Of a DNA stretch of 64,000 nt, positions 12,060 through 22,970 are shown piece by piece (the stretch's first letter is position 1; every line of letters begins with the position of its first letter). This DNA is from Melitaea cinxia (Eukaryota > Arthropoda > Insecta > Lepidoptera > Nymphalidae), in the NCBI RefSeq assembly GCF_905220565.1, contig NC_059399.1, positions 5,425,501 to 5,489,500 of the forward strand, written 5' to 3'. The position numbers and the translations under genes were made by a program. Below the pieces are notes generated by a model. That model was not told the DNA's origin, did not search any database, and worked only from the letters and a program-made list of their open reading frames with translations.

Positions 12060-12420
12060 GGCTCCGTTCATCACGGTGCCAGCGACGTGATCGCGTGACC
12101 GGCCCGCATTCACGCTGAACCTTGTAAGTTTCTCGCCGCAAACTGTAGCGAACTTATCGAAATCGCATCTTCAATCGCCCCACTCCGATAGCTGGCCTAC
12201 GCACCGGGATGCAACGCTAGCTTTTTAACGAACATATTAACATAAATTCATATTTTTAATTACAAATATACGACAATCAACAGATCCCATCGCAAAATCG
12301 AAAGCGAAAATTCGTAATTTTCGTTATTTGCATAGAAATTATAATTTTTTTCACGGCGCGGTAGAATGCGTGCACGCATGCCCGTAACGCATGTCTAATT
12401 ACTTCTTTACGACCGTATGA
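12060..12420. promoter_or_regulatory. Candidate regulatory patch, CpG-rich
   Basis: Two CpG-rich blocks (about 12062-12220 and 12355-12400) flank an AT-rich centre holding an octamer-like ATTTGCATA at about 12325. There is no open frame of interest and no repeat similarity within the window. Unique GC-rich DNA of this size in an AT-rich intron is often a conserved enhancer, but this is inference. Confidence 0.28.
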
Positions 12421-14039
12421 AAATTATTGCTTAACATTATATTTGTACTAATTATACAACAAAATTGGTACAAGATGGGGTATACAACTATAGTGTATGT
12501 ACAATTAGATATATACACAATTATGTTTTATAAGAATAAATTACCTTGTACCAAAATTCCATGCGTCTAGCGTTATACCAATTTTTACGATGTCTGAGCG
12601 TCGCCCTTAAGATCTGAAATATCTTTAATTATAAGTTTAAAGGATTTACAGAAAAAATACACTTAGCTCGATTTTATACAAAACTTATAAAGATTTGTTT
12701 TTAGTGTAACGACTACTGACGAAGAAAATAAGTAGGTAAATGTTATCCGTTTGTAGCACAATTAACGATTTCAAGCTGTCTACCATTATCAGTTCTACGT
12801 AGATCGAAAGAGAGTCCTACAAAGAAACCTACGATAAAGTTAACAAAAAATGTGAAAACTTAAGAGTCGCGTCTCATTCAATCGTAATAAGCAGTTCCAT
12901 TAAAAAGTAACTAAAAATTAGATAGCTTTAGATATCTACTTACGAGTATAACAAACACTACAAACAATAATACTAAGTTCGTCATTAAAATCAAATAACG
13001 AAAGTTATAAATGACGTAACATAAACATCCACAGACAACTAATTCGACATGAAACGTAACAGCTCTCGATTAACAGAGTTAACAACAAAACCCTCGCCTA
13101 TTGTATCGATTAAACTATTTTTCAAAGAGCCAACAAGGCAATTAAACAACAGCAATGGAATTTTATTCAGATTCATCAAACCAATTCGAAATCATAAATT
13201 GATCTGCCATGTAAAAAATATAGAGGGCTGTTAGGTTGGCTATAAGCGCCAAAATATAAAACTAGAACGATGACTGGCCGAAACACTTGGAGCCAAAAGT
13301 CAATTAACGACCGACAGGGCACGTGGAACAGCCTACCAACGACCAGTACACGACAAACGCTTACATTAAACCTATGAATAGTATTATAAAATATTTTAGT
13401 TATCCTATTAATTTAGTTGACTTTATTTCAAAAAAATTGTTTCGAAATGCATTATATTATATATTCCCTTTTTACTATATTTTTTTGTAAATATCTCAAA
13501 TATTAATTTACAGACTCGTAAAAACGTTCATTTTGTATCATTTTCGACTCACAAAAACATATACTATTTAATTTTGAAGCAACTCAGGAAGAACAATTTA
13601 TGTAGAACAAAGTTTTATGTGATATTTCTTGTATACTGTGCATTTTATTGTTGTGAGGTCTCAGTTGGTGGACTCGTGTCCGCTTTACGATGATGTGCAT
13701 CCTAAACTTTGCAATTTAGTAACGCACGCAAGTCAATGGTAGCATTACTATTATAATTTAGACGGAACTTACCGTGATTATTTAATTTAAGATTCCTGAT
13801 ATTTCAGAGACGTTACAGACGCCAACACGGGACGACTGTAGTCGCACTCCCATCTAAATCAAAGTAATAACAGTGAGCGCTAAAGCTGAAAACTAATCAT
13901 TATAAGTAGGTTAAATTGCATGATAAATTAGAACCGAAAGATATATTCATGAAACAGTGTTTAGGTATTGGAGATATGTTACTTAAAATGTGGTAATGAT
14001 ATATATACGTTTTGTAAGTATATTTTAGTACACGTGCGG
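12421..14039. other. Non-coding, nothing firm
   Basis: AT-rich. A 61-codon frame at 13049-13234 has no motif. The segment 13800-13860 (GACGCCAACACGGGACGACT) resembles a short retroposon end but is too short to assign. Confidence 0.35.
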
Positions 14040-14319
14040 TTACTGAATGTGACACAGTCTGACGAAAAAAAAAACCGTCAGCGTCGGACCACGTCCTAGT
14101 TTTACTAGGCAGTCACAGGACTATCGATTTGTAGTTCTAATGAAAAATCGACCGTGGTATTATAACGCATGTTTAACAAAAGACATGGGTATTTTGAGCC
14201 CTTGGATGTTAATTTTTAAATGAAAAAAAAGACACTCTGACCTAGTAAGGGATACTTCTCTTACTACGTCAGACTGGACCAAAGGCGGGAAATACCAACG
14301 CTACCTCTTTGTTCACCGT

Positions 14320-14361
14320 AACACTTAATTTCTATCTTATACAAGATAGAAATCAAGTGTT
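14320..14361. repeat. Fold-back hairpin, 19-bp arms and 4-nt loop
   Basis: The arms are 14320-14338 (AACACTTAATTTCTATCTT) and 14343-14361 (AAGATAGAAATCAAGTGTT). They pair with a single mismatch around the loop ATAC. The loop is too small and the stem too short for a pre-microRNA. The shape matches two other hairpins in the window that sit inside retroelements. Confidence 0.8.
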
Positions 14362-14400
14362 GATAAATTATCAACCTCAATAAAAAACCATAATAACTGT

Positions 14401-14636
14401 GTTTGCCCGTTGGCGCAGTTTGTAGTGTCCCTGCTTTTCTGCTTTCTGCTCCGCGGGCTGTGGGTTCGATTCCCGCCTGAGTCTGAGTGTAATATTTATA
14501 TTATTTCCATGTATATTTATAAAAAAATATTTAGCTATATCAGCCGCACCTATAACACAAGCATTAAGTTGCTTACCATAGGAACAGACGACTGTGTGAA
14601 TGTTATAAGATATTTATTTATTTATTTATAACAAAG
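14401..14636 (+). repeat. tRNA-derived SINE, family A (copy 2)
   Basis: The tRNA-like head carries box A (TTGGCGCAGTTTGTAGTG) and a canonical box B (GGGTTCGATTCCCGCC, about 14462-14477). The unrelated body shares ACACAAGCATTAAGTTGCTT and CATAGGAACAGACGACTGTG with the copy at 8066. It ends in a TTATTTATTTATT tail. It cannot be a functional tRNA because no cloverleaf folds past the internal promoter. Confidence 0.85.
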
Positions 14637-14754
14637 TACAAGGCTCTCTGTCAGTACTCGTCAGATTTCGAAGTCTCGAGTCTTTAAACACATGACACGC
14701 TTGTAATTTGTCCCCTTTTATAGACTCGAGACCACCTTTCGATTAAAAAAGAAT

Positions 14755-14870
14755 TATCAAAATCGGTCCACCCAACAGAAACTTATGAGGTAACACATAA
14801 AAAAATACAGTCGAATTGAGATTCTCCTCCTGTTTTGAAGTCTGTGAAAGCGAACCAATTACAATTTAAT
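14755..14870 (-). repeat. Fragment of the AACCGACTTC-terminal element family
   Basis: GAATTATCAAAATCGGTCCA, GTCGAATTGAGATTCTCCTC and TTTTGAAGTCTGTGAAAG match the right part of the element at 44619-45195. Only about 115 bp remain. Confidence 0.65.
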
Positions 14871-15039
14871 TTTTAAGTGGAAGCTACAGCTGCAAATAGT
14901 AAAATAACAGAATAACATCACGTATACATACAAACACAAATTTACAAACACATTTTAAAACAATATAATTTATTATTTCAAACGTTCAACAAAATAAAAC
15001 ATTTTTTAGCGAATAAAATATTTTCAATTTCAATTTACA

Positions 15040-15260
15040 TAGAAAAATAAAGCCGGCGGAGCTGTGGGGGTGCCTCCCCGTCGCCGCCGTGAAAAATGCG
15101 AATTACGTTTGAAGATGGTCAGCCAGTCAGAAAGTCATTGTTGTCCTGATAACGGTAACCAGCGATGCGGACTCCGCGTTCTCGGCAAACCATTGCTCGT
15201 GAAATTATTATAGACGCGGAAAAGTGGGAAATTAATAAAGCTCTTTATACTGTCGAATGC
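15040..15260. promoter_or_regulatory. Candidate regulatory patch, CpG-rich
   Basis: About 220 bp of GC-rich unique sequence (GCCGGCGGAGCTGTGGGGGT onward) containing a GATA-type CCTGATAACG. No extended open frame and no similarity to other repeats in the window. Confidence 0.28.
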
Positions 15261-16480
15261 CAGTAAAAAGGTTCGGATATAATTTTTTGTAAGCTTTTAT
15301 ATATAGGCCCTAGAATAAATTTGGTTTGAGTCTTTATTTTATTATGTAATATCATAAAATAAATAAAAGTTGCTCAATTTTAAAAATTGCTTTACTGCAG
15401 TAATAAATGAATGCGTTATAATTTAACTTAAACATTTTTAGCTATCATATTTTGCTACCTTATAAAAGATACATATAAAATTAATTATATAGTGACATTA
15501 CGCTGAAGCGCGATAACGTAAAATCTACAGAAAAAAGTTAGTAACGTAACGGAAGGTAATTTTTTTTATTTCTTTGTATTTCGAAAACGCTATCGGTTTT
15601 CATTAAAATTTTTACTTGTCGCGCTATCACTTGTTTACACTACAATGACCGTAAACAATTGAAATAGCTCTTTTCACAGTTATTCGACATATCGCTATAA
15701 TTTTTGATAATATTTGATTTATTTGTTTTTTTTCTTTCTAAATATACTCCGAAATACAGATACATATAAAAAACTAATACAGTACATGGTGTACAAAGAC
15801 GACCTTATAACTAAAAAGCGACTTCTTCCAGATAACCTTCGGGCATATATCACGATACAGAAGCAGCGGTTAGAAGTGTGTACATATTAAGAAAGCAAGA
15901 AAAAAATCAGTAATAAATAACATCAAACAAATTGAGTACATATTTAATAATAAAAATACGTATCAAACATACATAGATATTAACTACGAAATGATAGACT
16001 TACATAAACATAAAATACTTATATATAAATAAATAAATACTTTAGTATGTAATATATAATACACAAATACACTCACATACATATATATGTATATATGTAT
16101 TTCAAATAAGAAGTTTAGGTAATATATATAAATAATTTAAAAACTAAAGTATATGTTTGTAATAAAACAGACAATATTAATCAACATTTTTATGATATCA
16201 ATTCTATTCTAAATATATTTAAATATGATTCAGTACCCACTAAAAGAAACTTTGAAAACACATAATATGTTGTGGGTATATTAAAGACTGCGTAATTAAT
16301 ACAATATTAGATCGATCTTTATTCCTGTTTAGGTATTTTATCAATGAGACTTGAAAAACGCACTTGACGCATAGATCAATTAAAATTTTAATTACGACTT
16401 GTAAAATTGTTAATAATTAATGTAAAACGATAAAGATTTCCCTATGGAATGTGAATTTTTTTTTTATTCGTATTAAACGC
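15261..16480. other. Very AT-rich non-coding DNA
   Basis: Long AT-rich stretch with TATA dinucleotide runs near 16020-16110 and many poly-A/T tracts. No features supported. Confidence 0.45.
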
Positions 16481-18599
16481 CATGCGACGCTCGTAAACAC
16501 GTAAAAGCTGCACATTACTGCTGTAACCCGTCTAGGTAATGTCGATCGAATTCAAACACGGACAACATAAATAAGAATGTATTTAAAAAAAAAAAAAAAA
16601 ACGAAATGGGGCACTTAAATTTAGTTTCACAGTGACAAAATTTAGTGATCCATTTGCATTTTCTAACTTTAGTGTGGTTTTACCCCATTTAGGGGCCTAT
16701 ATTTTTCGCCATCTTGACGTTTTGACGGCTGGCTTTTGTGGTAGCAATGTTGCTTGCTACGCGACTACATTGTATTTTAATTAATTGTTATGGCCGGGTC
16801 AAGACGGGGCTCACAAACGGCGTCCAGGCATGAACGTTACACTGAGGTGTCATAAACTCGGACCAATAGCGGGCTATGTTAATGACTTAAGCCTGGTTAA
16901 TACTGCTTTATAGCTATTTCACTGTATTTTCCTTCAATTATGTCTTAATTGGAGTGATTGAGGTATTTTATGATTATTTTGTATTCAACTGTATACACAT
17001 ACACATAATATGTATTTCTGTGTATGGTGTACCTATTAAATTATTTAAAACAAGTTTTTTTTTCATTATACAGTAAACTTTACCAAATGTTAAGAATGAA
17101 AATGAAGAAAGCTATCTCATATTTGCAAATCGCTTCCATTTCGCGTGGATACAATGTCGCAGTAAAGAAAATCAAGACCGAAAAAACCGTTTCAAATAAA
17201 ATATCGATAATGTTTTAAACAAAAAATGTTTTAAATAAAAAAAATGTTTTAAAATTTCTATTTTTCACACAATTTATCTGTATATGTCTATATGTTGTCC
17301 ATTTATTGAGTTGTTTCACATTATGTTGTATAACATTAAACTGTACACCTACACCGTCAATATATCCTTTGCCCTAAGATTGCTTGGAAGAGATTACTTT
17401 TAAGCATTAAGGCCGCCTTTTGTACATTTTTTAACTAATTCTAGTTAATGATGCTTGTTTTTTTTTTTCTTGTTTGGTGTACAGTAAATTGTAAATAAAT
17501 AAATATATTTTCAGTGATTTACCTATACCTATAAGTTATCTGCCAGTAATTTATTTTTTTTGCTATCACGAATACGTGATAACATAGTAGTAAATCAATA
17601 TCAACGTTACTGCGATTTTCATCAACAAGATTTTTCAAACGAAAATATCAACATTGAAAACACTGTAACAATTGAAAACTTTTGAAAATTTTCATCGAAT
17701 TAACGTTAAACAAGATAATTCAAAATATCGAGATAAGCAACATAACGCATTTCGCTATAATCCATAAAACATGTTCGGTGAAGGAATACGAATTCCATAT
17801 AGTAAAGTTTGTAAGGGTCGCAATTAAAATCCGTCCGTAGGTCGATTACTATGTAAATACGAGTGCAGATCGTCCTGCGACACGACACTGCGACCAGCCT
17901 TTGTCCTCTTGCTCGTTACACCCTGAGTGGATGTATAAGATTTTGATACAAATATATTGCAATGTTCTTCAACTCTTGAAATAATCCCATTTATGATTTG
18001 TTAAAGTGTACTGTATTGTCTACTACTTTGCTACTTTGAATGTGAATACAAGAATTGTATAAAATATTGAATTGTTTAGTTATAGCTTTTATTTTCGAAT
18101 ATACATTTGCATCAGAGAAAATAAATCTAACCCTCAGATCTAACTTAAGAAAATAATACCTACATTTCTATACTGATTTGTAAACATAATGCATTGTGTA
18201 ATACTTTCGGCTAACCGTTTACTTGTAGAATCTGCAGTAAAATATAGCGCATTATAAACCTACTTTTCAAAAATGTCAAAGTCGACAATGAGACATTGTA
18301 GACTAATTCAGGTTATTGACATTTCATATTAAAGTACGGATGAATTATATTCACTATATAATTATATTACTAATTTTTCATAAAGTCTGGTGTTTTTTTC
18401 TAAGAAGATGATAGTTAAGAAATCAAGAAATATTAAAATTAACATCACTCATAAGTATACAATCAACGATTTTCTATAATATCTAAATTTTATCATCGTA
18501 ATTTTATTATTTCTATAATTTTTACTGTATTGTTACATAACTAATAATAAATATTATTTTTATATAACTATAATAAATTCGATTATATCTTGTTTATTA
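16481..18599. other. Non-coding; possible old TE debris at 16590-16860
   Basis: A 17-base poly-A run near 16587-16603 is followed by AAATGGGGCACTTAAATTTA and TTTTACCCCATTTAGGGGCC, an inverted-looking pair (GGGGCA / TACCCC) that may mark an old element. The rest is AT-rich with no gene. Confidence 0.3.
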
Positions 18600-19296
18600 G
18601 TAACATGACGTCACATTAGTCAAAAGTTCGTGGAGCACATACATTACCTAACTAATACGTAGGCGCAGTAATTACTCAATACGACAATACAGTGTATGTT
18701 AGAAATATTTTACGGTCTGACAGTCGAATATAAACGGCATAAAGGATTTATCGCATACATATTGTGAGCTATTGCGTCTCCGTGGCTTTCGCAAATTAGT
18801 GGATTATGTCTATTGTTCGACGTGATGATATAATGTCTATATTAGGATTATATTGCTGGCCTAATATGTTGTCGATAATTTAAATCTAGTCAAATAATAC
18901 CACCTCCTTTTACTATTACTTGTTACGTAAAAATTATTTATACATATTAAGTTCTTTTGGAAATTTTATTATGTTTTATGTGAATAACGAGTATGAAATT
19001 TTATAAAATAATTTTAATCAAAACACAATTTTTTTACGTTAATTAGGTATATAAAAAATAAATATAAAGACTATTTAAGTTATATAAAGAAAGACTACAA
19101 GCATAAAACAGTGTCAGCGAAAATAAACAACACCAATAGTGTTTCGGGGACCTGTGTTGGGGTCTGAAAACAAACGTTTTTTTCAAACAACAAAACACAT
19201 ATGGCCTGTACATACAAATGTTTGTCATAAGCGCAAAAACCAGCGCTGTGCCCTTTGTACCCGCGTGAAAATAAAGATTTCGATATACCTACATAT
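18600..19296. other. Non-coding 5' flank of the piggyBac insertion
   Basis: The stretch 18650-18840 is slightly GC-richer and unique. The sequence up to 19296 is the pre-insertion host DNA and shows no gene. Confidence 0.4.
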
Positions 19297-19300
19297 CTAA

Positions 19301-19313
19301 CACGTTGACTGCC
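19301..19313 (+). repeat. piggyBac left terminal inverted repeat
   Basis: CACGTTGACTGCC, the exact reverse complement of 22958-22970. Preceded by CTAA. Confidence 0.92.
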
Positions 19314-19444
19314 GTAGTGTAAATGAGAAAAATCAGTAAAAAACTTTTTGATGAAAATAGGTGAGCAATATTAATATTTTAAAATATATCTAATTTAGGA
19401 TTCGATCAGAAGCTGCGTTCCATAATTATTTCGAAAAAACCACA

Positions 19445-19473
19445 TGAGGCCACCGGTGACCTACGTGGCGCCT
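19445..19473 (+). repeat. Left subterminal repeat of piggyBac with ACCGGT core
   Basis: TGAGGCCACCGGTGACCTAC followed by GTGGCGCC. The same phrase recurs in the same orientation near the right end at 22892-22919 (TGAGGTCACCGGTGACCAAC). A further palindromic GGTCACCGGTGACC lies at 22939-22952. These are plausible transposase binding sites. Confidence 0.7.
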
Positions 19474-19622
19474 TGATAGTAAAAATGTGAATTTCCGTTA
19501 CGGGGGCGCCGGAGCGGGCACTTCTCCGGTCACCCGCACCCCGCAGTCGTCAGTTAGCGCTTGGACGGTGCACCCGTGACGGACGCTCGTGCTTTTTAAT
19601 TTGTAAGATTTCGTGATTCAAC

Positions 19623-21536
19623 ATGGAGAATAGTAAAGATTTCGACGTGAATTTCATAGATATTTCATTAGATGATTTGCGCGACATTGACTTACTAGAA
19701 GCTAGTATTTTTGATGAAGTTGCTAGAAAAAATGATTTGAGTGAAAATGAAGAATCAGAGATTGAAGATTATAATATCTATCCTTCAAAAAAACGCAGAC
19801 GTATGTTTATTCCTAGTGAATCTGAGAGTGAAATTGATGACGTGGAAAAAATTGTGAATGAGAATATTGATAGATTATCAGCGAGTACGTCACAAAAATG
19901 GCTTCAACCAAAAGGACATCAACCATCTGTTATAGCATTCAAAGAAGTAACAGGTATAATATGTTCTTTTTTTTTGTTTTTTGTTTGTTCTATTTCAGAC
20001 TATAGGTAACATATTTCTGTGCCAAACATCATGATCCGTTAATGTCATGTTAATATTTGTATATTAAACCGTATGATAAGGTGTATATTTGTTTCATTTT
20101 CAGGTATGAGACAACCATTTGCTTCGCAATTTCGAAATGCTGCTCCAGGACAATATTTTAGCTTGATGGTTCCGGATGAAATTTTCGAAGAAATAGCTAT
20201 TCAAACCAATTTATTTGCAGAACAACAAGGACCAAGTGAAAAGCCTTCGTCTCGCTCAAATCAATGGAAAGCAACCACAAAAGATGAAATAAAACGGTTC
20301 TTCGGATTAATTTTGTATATGGGACTTGTTAAAGTTCCTAAAATAAACCTTTATTGGAGTACTGACAGGGTTTTTGGGCAAACTTTTGCTGCATCTGTTA
20401 TGAGCCGTAACAGATTTGAATTATTATTGCAGAAACTGCACTTTACGAATAATGATACGGCTGATGTGTCTGACAGGATCTACAAAATCCGACCTCTTTT
20501 AGATAGTTTAAACAAAACTTTTAAAAATATATATGCACCTAAGGAAGATATCTGTATTGATGAAAGCCAAGTGCCTTTCAGAGGTCGCATCATTTTCAGA
20601 CAATATAACAAAAGCAAGAGGCACAAATATGGTATGAAGTTATTTAAACTCTGTACATTACCAGGATATACATGCAAATTGGAACTGTATGCTGGCAAAA
20701 ATAATGAACTAGTGAATACCACACCTACAAGAGTGGTAATGTCTCTTTGTGAGCACATACTGGGCTGTGGTCACACACTTGCAACAGACAATTGGTATAC
20801 AAGCTTGGAGCTGGCCAATGAACTACTTGATAAGGACACTCATTTGGTGGGTACTTTGAGGAAAAATAGAAGAGGTTTACCGAAAGTCGTAGTAGACTCC
20901 AAATTAAAACCTGGTGAAGTAATAGCTAGAGAGAACGAACGAGGAATATGCGTATTGAAGTGGAAGGACAAAAGAGATGTGCTGATGTTATCCACGAAAC
21001 ATTCTAAAGGGTTTTCTAAAATAATTAAAAAGGGTAAAATAATTCGCAAACCAAGAATGGTTTTAGCCTACAACAAAACAAAAAGCGCAGTTGATATGAG
21101 CGATCAAATGGCCGCATATTCCTCGCCATTACGTAAAACTGTTAAATGGTATAAAAAATTAGGAATAGAACTTATATTGAATACAGCTATTGTTAATGCA
21201 TGGGTTATGTATAACGAAAATAAAAAAAAAAGTGAAAGTATTGTACAGTTTAGAAGAGAGTTAGTGGAGTATTTAGTTGATGCAGGAAAGGACAAGACCA
21301 CAGAATCCGAAAGAATAGATAGACCAAGAAGACTGAAACATCAATTATTGAAAAAAGAGGGTAATGTAAGAAACACTAGACGATTTTGTTCAGAGTGTTA
21401 CAAAAACTGTGTGGCAATGTACGGTTCAAAATTAGCCAAAAATAAAACAAAAAAAGTTTCAACGTTTTGTAAAGAATGTCCAAATGAACCATATTTTTGT
21501 TTAATTTGTTTCAATAAGTTCCATCGCTTCGTTTAA
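19623..21536 (+). CDS. piggyBac-family DDD transposase, two exons (19623-19953, 20104-21536)
   Basis: This encodes the transposase that cuts and pastes the surrounding element by a DDD/RNase H-like mechanism. Exon 1 starts at an ATG in the context TTCAACATGG and gives an acidic N-terminus ending at EVTG. A 150-bp intron with a GT donor (19954) and a T-rich CAG acceptor (20101-20103) joins in frame to GMRQPFASQF. The spliced protein is 587 residues, close to the usual about 590. The catalytic aspartates fit at D263 (CIDES), D339 (ATDNWYT) and D441 (SAVDMSDQ), with spacing matching the type member. A C-terminal cysteine-rich zinc-binding domain has C539, C542, C546, C566, C569, C576, C579 and H584. 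No stop or frameshift is seen. The 20073 ATG upstream of exon 2 lies in the intron and is probably not used. Confidence 0.92.
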
Positions 21537-21733
21537 TTTGTATTTTAGAATACCTAGTTAGTTGTTTTTTACTTATATTTCTCATATCAATAAAAATAAA
21601 TCCTTGATTTTTGTGACGGTTATGTTTTTTCTCTTACTTTTTTCATTTTTGTCCCACATTTCTCACAATATCATAAACACGCCGAAACCACGCTGTAGTA
21701 ACAGTCTACAGCGCCACTCCGGTCACTTGTATA

Positions 21734-21955
21734 GTTGCAGTCAAAACTCTTAACCAGTCAATAGCACTATTGACTAGCAAAATCAGTCAGAAGTACTTTT
21801 GACCGTTTGCTTTAGTCAATAATACTTTTGACTAAAATAACAGTTAAAAGTACTTTTGCCCAATGGAGCTGGTTAAAAGTACTTTTGACTAAATTATTCC
21901 GTCAAAAGTGGTTTTGACTGGTTGTATCAGTCAAAACTCTTAAAAATTTAAGGTG
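21734..21955 (+). repeat. Left array of 20-bp palindromes, about 29-bp period
   Basis: After the terminal GTTGC come about six or seven variants of AGTCAAAAGTACTTTTGACT, for example AGTCAATAGCACTATTGACT, AGTCAGAAGTACTTTTGACC, GGTTAAAAGTACTTTTGACT and CGTCAAAAGTGGTTTTGACT. They are separated by unrelated 8-9 bp spacers (AGCAAAATC, GTTTGCTTT, AATGGAGCT, AAATTATTC, GGTTGTATC). The regular phase suggests multiple dimer binding sites. Confidence 0.85.
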
Positions 21956-22038
21956 GTCAATAAAAATAACGAAAAACGCACATATAAACTTTTATATTAC
22001 TCATTATTAGTGGAGAACGTGCTGATATTAGAACAAAA

Positions 22039-22620
22039 ATGAGTGACTACGAAAAGAAAGAAGGCTTTTTGCAAAGAATTTTAGCGATGGAAGATATGAA
22101 AGATAGTCATTTCAATATGATGACAAAAGAAAAATTTGAAAAGTTTGCAATGGATGTGGAAGACGCAAAATTTAATGAAAAGGAAACACCATTACAGTAC
22201 AGTAGACTACAACGCTTTAACACATTGAAGTTTGTGGTATAAAAAAATTAGTTACAAACACAGAACCTGTCAAATATTTTTGCCGGCTGAGGAAATCTAC
22301 GACATTATTGATGCTGCTCATATTTCTATAGGGCATGGTGGTCGCGATAGACTTAAGAATGAAACGGCAAAAAAGTACGCTAATTTTACAAAAGAAATGA
22401 TTAATGTATATTTATCAATGTGCGAAGTATGCCAAAGGAAGAAAAACAAGAAAAGGATGGGCCAGGTTTAGAAACTGATCCTGCACACTGAAATGAACAG
22501 CCGCTGCCAAGTCGATCTGATTGACATGCAGTCGCAAGAAGATCGCGGGCATAAATTTATTATGGTTTATCAGGATCATTTGACTAAATTTATTCACATT
22601 CGAGTTAATAGTGCTTTTGA
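22039..22620 (+). pseudogene. KRBA2/Ginger-like integrase, frameshifted and truncated
   Basis: The reading begins MSDYEKKEGFLQRILA at 22039. A +1 shift near 22232-22242 leads to YDIIDAAHISIGHGGRDRLK, a H-x4-H motif, and LSMCEVCQRKK (C-x2-C), together an HHCC integrase zinc-binding domain. After an in-frame TAG at 22469 the same frame continues with MNSRCQVDLIDMQSQ (first catalytic D region) and KFIMVYQDHLTKFIHI. It stops at 22621 on entering the right palindrome array. The second Asp and the Glu of the DDE core are missing, so the product cannot be active. Intact relatives are several hundred residues longer. Confidence 0.8.
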
Positions 22621-22824
22621 CTGACGCTTTTTTGCAGTTAAAACTACTTTTGACGGAGAGCGTCAGTCAAAAGTATTTTTAACCGCGAATTTGCAGTCAA
22701 AAGTACTAATAACCAATAATTTTCAGTCAAAACCACTTTTGACCAACTTGTCCAGTCAAAAGTACTTTTGACTGATTTCGCTAGTCAATAGTACTTTTGA
22801 CTGGTTAAGAGTTCTGACTGCAAC
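22603..22824 (-). repeat. Right array of 20-bp palindromes, about 29-30-bp period
   Basis: It mirrors the left array. Units include AGTTAATAGTGCTTTTGACT, AGTTAAAACTACTTTTGACG, AGTCAAAACCACTTTTGACC, AGTCAAAAGTACTTTTGACT and AGTCAATAGTACTTTTGACT, with spacers GAGAGCGTC, GCGAATTTGC, AACTTGTCC and GATTTCGCT. The array ends at GACTGCAAC. Confidence 0.85.
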
Positions 22825-22957
22825 ATATACACTAAATGAACGATAAACGTGGCCACCGGCGTAATAATTCTGCCCAAAAACAGGTCTGTCTTGAGGTCAC
22901 CGGTGACCAACACGGCGCGTAGATACAAGACGGGGTCCGGTCACCGGTGACCGGGCT

Positions 22958-22970
22958 GGCAGTCAACGTG
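22958..22970 (-). repeat. piggyBac right terminal inverted repeat
   Basis: GGCAGTCAACGTG, pairing perfectly with the left end and followed by CTAA. Confidence 0.92.

Larger units (their letters stand above)
21734..22824 (+). mobile_element. Nested KRBA2/Ginger-like DNA transposon with palindrome-array ends
   Basis: This element sits inside the 3' part of the piggyBac. The termini are GTTGCAGTCA... and the matching ...TGACTGCAAC, and the inverted similarity continues for about 200 bp on each side. Flanks repeat ATA (21731-21733 and 22825-22827). If the right end carries an extra A, a TATA duplication is equally possible. Each end is an array of the 20-bp palindrome AGTCAAAAGTACTTTTGACT and variants. 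The interior has a damaged integrase gene that runs directly into the right array, so the copy is internally deleted and non-autonomous. The integrase fragment is of the type found in KRBA2-like proteins and Ginger transposons, which are DNA transposons with retroviral-type integrases. The family is inferred from recalled motifs. Confidence 0.8.

Noticed and set aside
14320..14361. microRNA precursor
   Set aside because: 19-bp stem with a 4-nt loop is too short for Dicer-type processing.
14401..14480. tRNA gene from box A and box B words
   Set aside because: The body after box B is a shared SINE sequence and no acceptor stem or cloverleaf closes. The same applies at 25533, 53375 and 58946.
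20480..21301. Three minus-strand open frames inside the transposase
   Set aside because: They are antisense shadows of the piggyBac ORF.
21734..22824. CRISPR-like look of palindromic repeats with short spacers
   Set aside because: Repeats are 20-bp palindromes with 8-10 bp spacers at both ends of a transposon in a eukaryotic genome; no cas genes and spacers far too short.
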